From Corydoras sp. C115 (taxonomy: Eukaryota; Chordata; Actinopteri; Siluriformes; Callichthyidae), in contig JAFMOC010000051.1 of assembly GCA_019802505.1 (NCBI GenBank), forward strand, positions 2,104,001 to 2,168,000: 64,000 nt of DNA, in the 5' to 3' direction. Position numbers and translations under genes: made by a program. Under the pieces are notes generated by a model. That model was not told where the DNA came from, did not search any database, and saw only the letters and a program-made list of their open reading frames with translations. Shown here in pieces: positions 60,601 to 64,000 of the stretch. The first letter of the stretch is position 1, and every line of letters starts with the position of its first letter.

Positions 60601-63600
60601 TTTTTTTTTTCTTCAGTGGAAGCTGTTTTTCGGACACAGTGTTTCTTCTCTTTCGATGTTTACACGACTTTTCTTATCAGCATCCTTCCTGTTGCAGTTC
60701 TGCCCACAGAAAGCTATACAGCTCAGATGTACTGCCACTATGGGCAGGGAAAGAGCGAGTAGGGAAAAAAGCTAAAAAAATGTTTTGGATGAAGAGCTTG
60801 ATTTCTGCACATTATGAATCATTGTCCTGTTAGAGGTTATGATGTCATGAAACTTAAGTAGGTCTATGATGACATTTTAATTAAAAAGATACCTTTTCTT
60901 AGTGTAAAAACTGTTTTATGGCATAGAAATGCTAACCGTGTGCCATTTATAATCCCAATTGCCACCGTACCATGATGAGCAATAATTGTTTTAGATTTAA
61001 ATACTTAAATTTGTCTCAGATACTTTTTTTTCCTTAAGTTTAAGAAGTGAAATGTATTTGTGAATGTGAATCTAGTTATACTGAGCTTCTTTTAATAACG
61101 TTTCAGATTTGAAATAATCTATTAGAAAATTTATGTAAACACCATTTAACATAATTCAGTTGATTTTCTGAGTTTAACCATAAAATGTGACTTTTACGGA
61201 GATACTGTCACAAACATGTTTTTTTTTTCACTGTTAGTTCGATTGAACAAAGAAAATATTGTTAATGAACATTTGTAGTTATCTCTACTACAGATGCTGT
61301 GCAAAACCTTTGGATAAGACTATAACGTTAATATAGACTTCACATGAACACACACATTTTAATGCTTGAATGGTTTTTATTGAAGAAGCAACTTGTGCTT
61401 GTAAATCTTCACAAGAATTGAAGTGTTTATAAAATGGTGATGAGGGAAGCTTCAACCAAGTGCATAAAGTGTGGCAGGAGCTTGAGTTTCTTGCTGTTGT
61501 TGAGGAGGAATATAGTAGTAATTGTCTGTTCATGCTTGATGGAAACAATGGTTGCCACAAGAGAAATTATATGTGAAGTGTATTAATGCAAACTGAAAAA
61601 GTAGGAAGTTAATTTATTTTCTCTTTGACCTGCTTCAATTAATTACTTTTCGTAGATTATTTGTGTTTGTTGTAATTTTTTTTAAATTTGTGTTTGTTGT
61701 AATTAAATTTTTTTTTTTTTTTTAATTTTTATTAAATAATGGCTATTGATTGTAAACTTTGTAGGTTTGTGGAATAACATTTTTACCTGGTTGCCTGTTA
61801 AACATTTATGAATATATTCATCTAATTTCTGTTTAATATCTAAAATGTCTGTTCGAATTTTCTCTAGCATAATGTGATCATGAAGTATAATATAAAGTAA
61901 TTCAATGTCTATAAACATATTTCAAAAGCTAGAATTCTTTGCTAAAACTAGAATATGAAAACATATCACATCAACATAAAATGAAAGCTGCATTTGTGTA
62001 GCCTGTTGCAAATGTTACCATTGCGTAAATTATTCAAATGTTATCACTCTAGCATTGTGTCAGTTTTAATCCTATGACTTTACAGTGGCTTAACATGGCT
62101 TTTAGAGTGATTACTTACACTACACATGCAGCAAAACCACACAAACCACACAGCACATCCACAGCAAATGTAGTACTAATGTTGACACTAAACTGACATA
62201 CTCTGTTATGAACCATGTTCTGTTATGTATTTGTGTTTATAAAGACATTTATTGGTATATCATTTATGTGGATTGATAACTTTTTTTTTTTAACATTCTA
62301 CAAGCTAAAATTCAACCGCCAACTTATTTTTTTCCTCAGTGAGAATGTAGGTGACCTGATCAACTGCAGTGCCCTATTAGAACGCAACACAACCAGCAAA
62401 TTTACAGTTGCCGTTTTCAGAAACATGGTTTGTCCTTTTATTTTTTATGTGTAATTATTTAACTGACACATTTAGCATGCCTCAAGCCTGCTTGTACAGA
62501 AAGCCACCATCTTTTAAAAACAAAATAAAGTGAGGTCTAAAAATATAAGTGACTATTGCTATTTTGCAGTCTATAAAGAAGATCAAACGGGCCGATAGGA
62601 AAGGCTCAGAGTCTGTAACAGAAGAGAAGTTTGCCATTGTTTTTACTACAGACTTGAACTTAGCAGGTTGTGAATCTTCTTACACTGTCCAGGTACTTTA
62701 CTTTTATAACCTCACTGTAATTCCTCTTTTTACTTACTAACTTACTTACCTGTAACATGCAAGAAAATTATGTCAAATGAAGAGCCCAGTTGATTTAGTT
62801 TAAATCCTAGATTTTTCAGAAGGAGGTCAGTTGCTGGCTCAGATTACTAAAAAAAATTTTTTAGAAGAACGTGGTTATGGTCAAATTTATTTATATAGCT
62901 CTTTTACAATCGTTTGTATTGTTAAAGCAGCTTACAGTTGTGTTGGCCTATAAACAGCAGGCTTATGCCAACGTTAGGTGACTTCTTGCTTTCTTTACAG
63001 ATTGTTGGTTATGACCAACGATGTACAACATTTTATCAATCAAACCTTCCAACGAAGACTAAAGTCAAACTTTATTTTCACAAATGAAAAACAAACTGTT
63101 CAATGTGACTGTATAAAACTATACACAAGCATAAATTTAAAACACAACCTTTTTATTTAATGCAGAGTTCATTAGAGGATAAATGTGCCCCTTAATTGTC
63201 AATATAATTAATTGTTTGAAAAGGTTTTTTTCTTACTTTTTCTATTTGTGTCATCAGTTTTATTTTGCTGTCATGTTAATTAGTAATTGAGTATAAAACA
63301 TTTTTATTCCTCTGTTAGGCGATCTCGGCTCCTGTTGTGGTGATTGTCCATGGCAGTCAAGAGAACAATGCCATGGCCACAATCATATGGGACTGTGCAT
63401 TCTGTGAAACAGTAAGTAGCAGTTGCTGCACTTCAAAGCCCAATTTTATCCTAAATGACATTAACCAGTGTATGGGCTTGTGTCCTCAGAAAAGAATCCC
63501 ATTCATTGTACCTGAGAAAGTGTCCTGGGGTCAGATGTGTGAAGCACTATGTCAAAAATTTATGTATGAGGTGCAGACTACAAGGGCCCTGGACAATTGC

Positions 63601-63693
63601 AACTTGCAGTGTCTTGCTCAGAAGATCTTTGACAGGCCAAATATCAGTGAGAACTGGAGCAACTTATACGTATCCTGGTCTCAGTTTAACAAG
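54474..63693 (+). CDS. stat6: STAT-family transcription factor, probably STAT6 (12 coding exons, 3' end outside window)
   Basis: STAT6 is the latent cytoplasmic transcription factor activated by JAKs downstream of IL-4/IL-13-type receptors; phosphorylated dimers bind TTC-N4-GAA sites. Coding exons: 54474-54604, 55017-55155, 55971-56048, 56128-56299, 56617-56687, 56781-56929, 58330-58464, 58978-59154, 62340-62427, 62570-62692, 63319-63411, 63490-63693. All have AG/GT borders and join in one frame for exactly 520 codons. Domains: N-terminal 1 to about 115 (FPIEARYYLHEWIEEQRW), coiled coil to about 275, DNA-binding about 292-450 (EKQPPQVIKTQSKF 297-310, IKRADRKGSESVTEEKF 385-401, VVVIVHGSQENN 427-438), linker from about 453 (SWSQFNK at the end). 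SH2 and the phosphotyrosine tail lie past 64000. STAT5 is the main alternative: FPIE and HGSQ look STAT5-like, but the short coiled coil, EQYSSIPIP (STAT6 EQFRHLPMP), KKIKR, MCE, KFM and LAQKIF favour STAT6. The start has no in-frame competitor in its exon. Confidence 0.8.
54612..54654. repeat. (TTTA)n microsatellite at an intron start
   Basis: About ten TTTA units starting 8 nt inside the intron after the first coding stat6 exon. Confidence 0.93.
55017..55155 (+). CDS. stat6: stat6 coding exon 2 (residues 44-90)
   Basis: Acceptor GGCTCCAG, donor AAATG|GTATAA. It encodes EDISESQESQQRAELLQQ and on to HIRQKM: the helical end of the N-terminal domain. Confidence 0.82.
55480..55550 (+). mobile_element. 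tRNA-like head of a SINE in a stat6 intron
   Basis: GGGTGGCACAGTGGTTAGTG, CTTTTGCCTCACAGCAAGAAGG and GAGATTGATTTC form an A-box and a degenerate B box in the order typical of fish tRNA-derived SINEs. The body after CAGGGC is unrecognisable. It is a related but different subfamily from the copies at 8563 and 39067 (CCTCACAGCAAGAAGG in place of CCTCTCAGCACTAGG). Confidence 0.65.
55971..56048 (+). CDS. stat6: stat6 coding exon 3 (residues 91-116)
   Basis: Acceptor TACTTTTCAG, donor CAGACA|GTAAGT. It encodes REVQPLHLAMTVRDVLRK and on to FLQQT. It matches STAT6 in place of RDPLKLVATFRQIL. Confidence 0.82.
56128..56299 (+). CDS. stat6: stat6 coding exon 4 (residues 117-174)
   Basis: Acceptor CGTTTCAG, donor GACTAG|GTACAA. 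It starts EQYSSIPIPANN (STAT6-like EQFRHLPMP) and continues into the first helix of the coiled-coil domain (LETLRLKVFDIQNYRQQ). The intron before it is only 79 nt. Confidence 0.82.
56617..56687 (+). CDS. stat6: stat6 coding exon 5 (residues 174-197)
   Basis: Acceptor CTCTACAG, donor GCTGCG|GTATGA. It encodes DNPDLVKQKRLELLETRF and QDHAA, part of the coiled coil. Confidence 0.8.
56781..56929 (+). CDS. stat6: stat6 coding exon 6 (residues 198-247), unusual coiled-coil end
   Basis: Acceptor TTACATATAG, donor GACATG|GTGGGA. It encodes NRFKMLQDAVCLLDQ and on to LNPLQTW. Where other STATs have WKRRQQLAG-IG, this one reads WCWSQLRSTIG (224-234): the basic residues and QQ are lost, although the flanking W and IG remain. 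The intron after it (1.4 kb) contains a 42-nt poly-T run. Confidence 0.8.
57602..57643. repeat. Poly-T(42) run in stat6 intron
   Basis: 42 T residues. On the minus strand this would be a poly-A tail, and minus-strand frames stay open over about 190 codons into 58156. No family motif or target-site duplication was found, so retroposition is unproven. Confidence 0.93.
58330..58464 (+). CDS. stat6: stat6 coding exon 7 (residues 247-292)
   Basis: Acceptor CTCACAACAG, donor CCAAAA|GTATTG. It encodes CEQILEINGNLRQEMAL and on to LLKNLIQK/N: the last coiled-coil helix before the DNA-binding domain. Confidence 0.82.
58978..59154 (+). CDS. stat6: stat6 coding exon 8 (residues 292-351), start of DNA-binding domain
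   Basis: Acceptor TTCCTCAG, donor TCGCC|GTAAGA. It encodes SLVVEKQPPQVIKTQSKF (the STAT signature at the start of the beta-barrel DNA-binding domain), then VRYLLGEKL and ITESQARNLAQG. Confidence 0.87.
59155..59410. repeat. Degenerate tandem-like repeat in stat6 intron
   Basis: CA units at 59165-59180, then degenerate ACCCTAA/ACCTTAA-like words (ACCCAAACCTTAATCATTAA, TACCACCCTACCAACATTAA) and a closing TTTTGGTCCCCACAATGTTG. This order matches a fish repeat that normally carries CCTAACC units between two copies of GTCCCCACAATG. Boundaries are approximate. Confidence 0.45.
62340..62427 (+). CDS. stat6: stat6 coding exon 9 (residues 351-380)
   Basis: Acceptor TTTTTTCCTCAG, donor AACATG|GTTTGT. 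It encodes ENVGDLINCSALLERN and on to FRNM. It aligns with STAT6 GEIINNTVPLEN and needs no missing exon between it and exon 8. Confidence 0.83.
62570..62692 (+). CDS. stat6: stat6 coding exon 10 (residues 381-421)
   Basis: Acceptor CTATTTTGCAG, donor GTCCAG|GTACTT. It encodes SIKKIKRADRKGSESVTE and on to SSYTVQ. The KKIKR-x2-RKG-ESVTEEK block is the most conserved STAT DNA-binding-domain segment. Confidence 0.88.
62884..62942. repeat. Dispersed-repeat fragment (TTTATATAGC core) in stat6 intron
   Basis: CAAATTTATTTATATAGCTC, TTTTACAATCGTTTGTATTG and AAAGCAGCTTACAG match the fish repeat whose other copy is at 13220-13275. The intron between exons 10 and 11 holds it. Confidence 0.55.
63319..63411 (+). 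CDS. stat6: stat6 coding exon 11 (residues 422-452)
   Basis: Acceptor CTCTGTTAG, donor GAAACA|GTAAGT. It encodes AISAPVVVIVHGSQENNA and on to WDCAFCET. VVVIVHG-Q-xNN-ATI-WD is the DNA-contacting strand of STAT5/STAT6; Asn437-Asn438 match STAT6 DNN rather than STAT5 DHN. Confidence 0.88.
63490..63693 (+). CDS. stat6: stat6 coding exon 12 (residues 453-520), last in window
   Basis: Acceptor GTGTCCTCAG, donor AACAAG|GTAATT; the intron before it is 78 nt. It encodes KRIPFIVPEKVSWGQMCE and on to SWSQFNK, crossing from the DNA-binding domain into the linker. The rest of the window (63694-64000) is intron; the next expected residues (FTFWQWFDG block) do not occur. Confidence 0.87.
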
Positions 63694-64000
63694 GTAATTT
63701 TTCTCTAGTCATTTTTATTGCACTTCTAACTTCTAAAACTGTCAGCTTTAAATAAACCTGCATGCATAATTTGGCATGCCTTACAGAAAAATGAGGCAAT
63801 GTTACATTACATTACATGAATTCAGAATTACCTAATGGACCAATTACAAGTTTTAACAACAAACAAATGTTAACATGAGGAAGGTAACGGGCAATATAGG
63901 CAGATTTTGTTATTTGCATCGACTCACTATAATCATTCAATTAAAAGTGTAGGCTTTTTCTTCTTTTTTAAAAATTAGTCTCAGACATTAAAATTAAATC

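Overview
This looks like a ray-finned fish (teleost) nuclear genome. It is AT-rich, with large introns, many microsatellites and a typical fish repertoire of decayed transposons: Tc1-like DNA transposon, tRNA-derived SINEs, and the 3' ends of L2/Rex-like and RTE-like LINEs. The repeat types would fit an ostariophysan such as a catfish, but that is a weak inference. No prokaryotic, viral or CRISPR feature was seen.

Two protein-coding genes can be supported, both on the + strand. (1) fignl2 (fidgetin-like 2, an AAA+ ATPase of the microtubule-severing family) has its bulk in one 2.0-kb exon at 30096-32122. A 25-nt first coding exon at 18464-18488 can be joined to it in frame, giving a 683-aa product whose N-terminus resembles that of fidgetin. 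A promoter-like segment with an inverted CCAAT box, a TATA-like site and a GA-rich leader ends in a good splice donor at 16436 and is a plausible non-coding exon 1. A long 3' UTR probably follows, to about 35.5 kb. (2) A STAT-family transcription factor, best read as stat6, enters the window with 12 coding exons (54474-63693, 520 codons). It covers the N-terminal, coiled-coil and DNA-binding domains and the start of the linker. The SH2 domain and tail lie beyond the window. A CpG-rich segment at about 40.8-41.6 kb, ending in a consensus donor at 41622, may be its promoter and non-coding first exon. FIGNL2 and STAT6 are both on human 12q13, so finding them as neighbours fits conserved synteny.

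Layout: 1-16 kb is gene-poor, with a Tc1 fossil (200-525), a SINE with clear target-site duplications (8551-8926) and an RTE-like LINE end (13345-13645). 16-32 kb is fignl2 with a large intron holding GC-richer, possibly conserved blocks. 32-40.7 kb is the 3' UTR and then intergenic sequence, with a near-perfect 35-bp hairpin at 36853-36930 and a repeat cluster (two SINEs, a LINE end, a SINE tail) at 39.07-40.47 kb. 40.8-54.4 kb is a putative promoter and long first intron. 54.4-64 kb holds the STAT exons.

No wholly new system was found. The most interesting points are the split fignl2 start, the degenerate AAA+ motifs of the protein, the unusual coiled-coil segment of the STAT protein, the hairpin at 36.9 kb, and two SINE insertions datable by intact target-site duplications.
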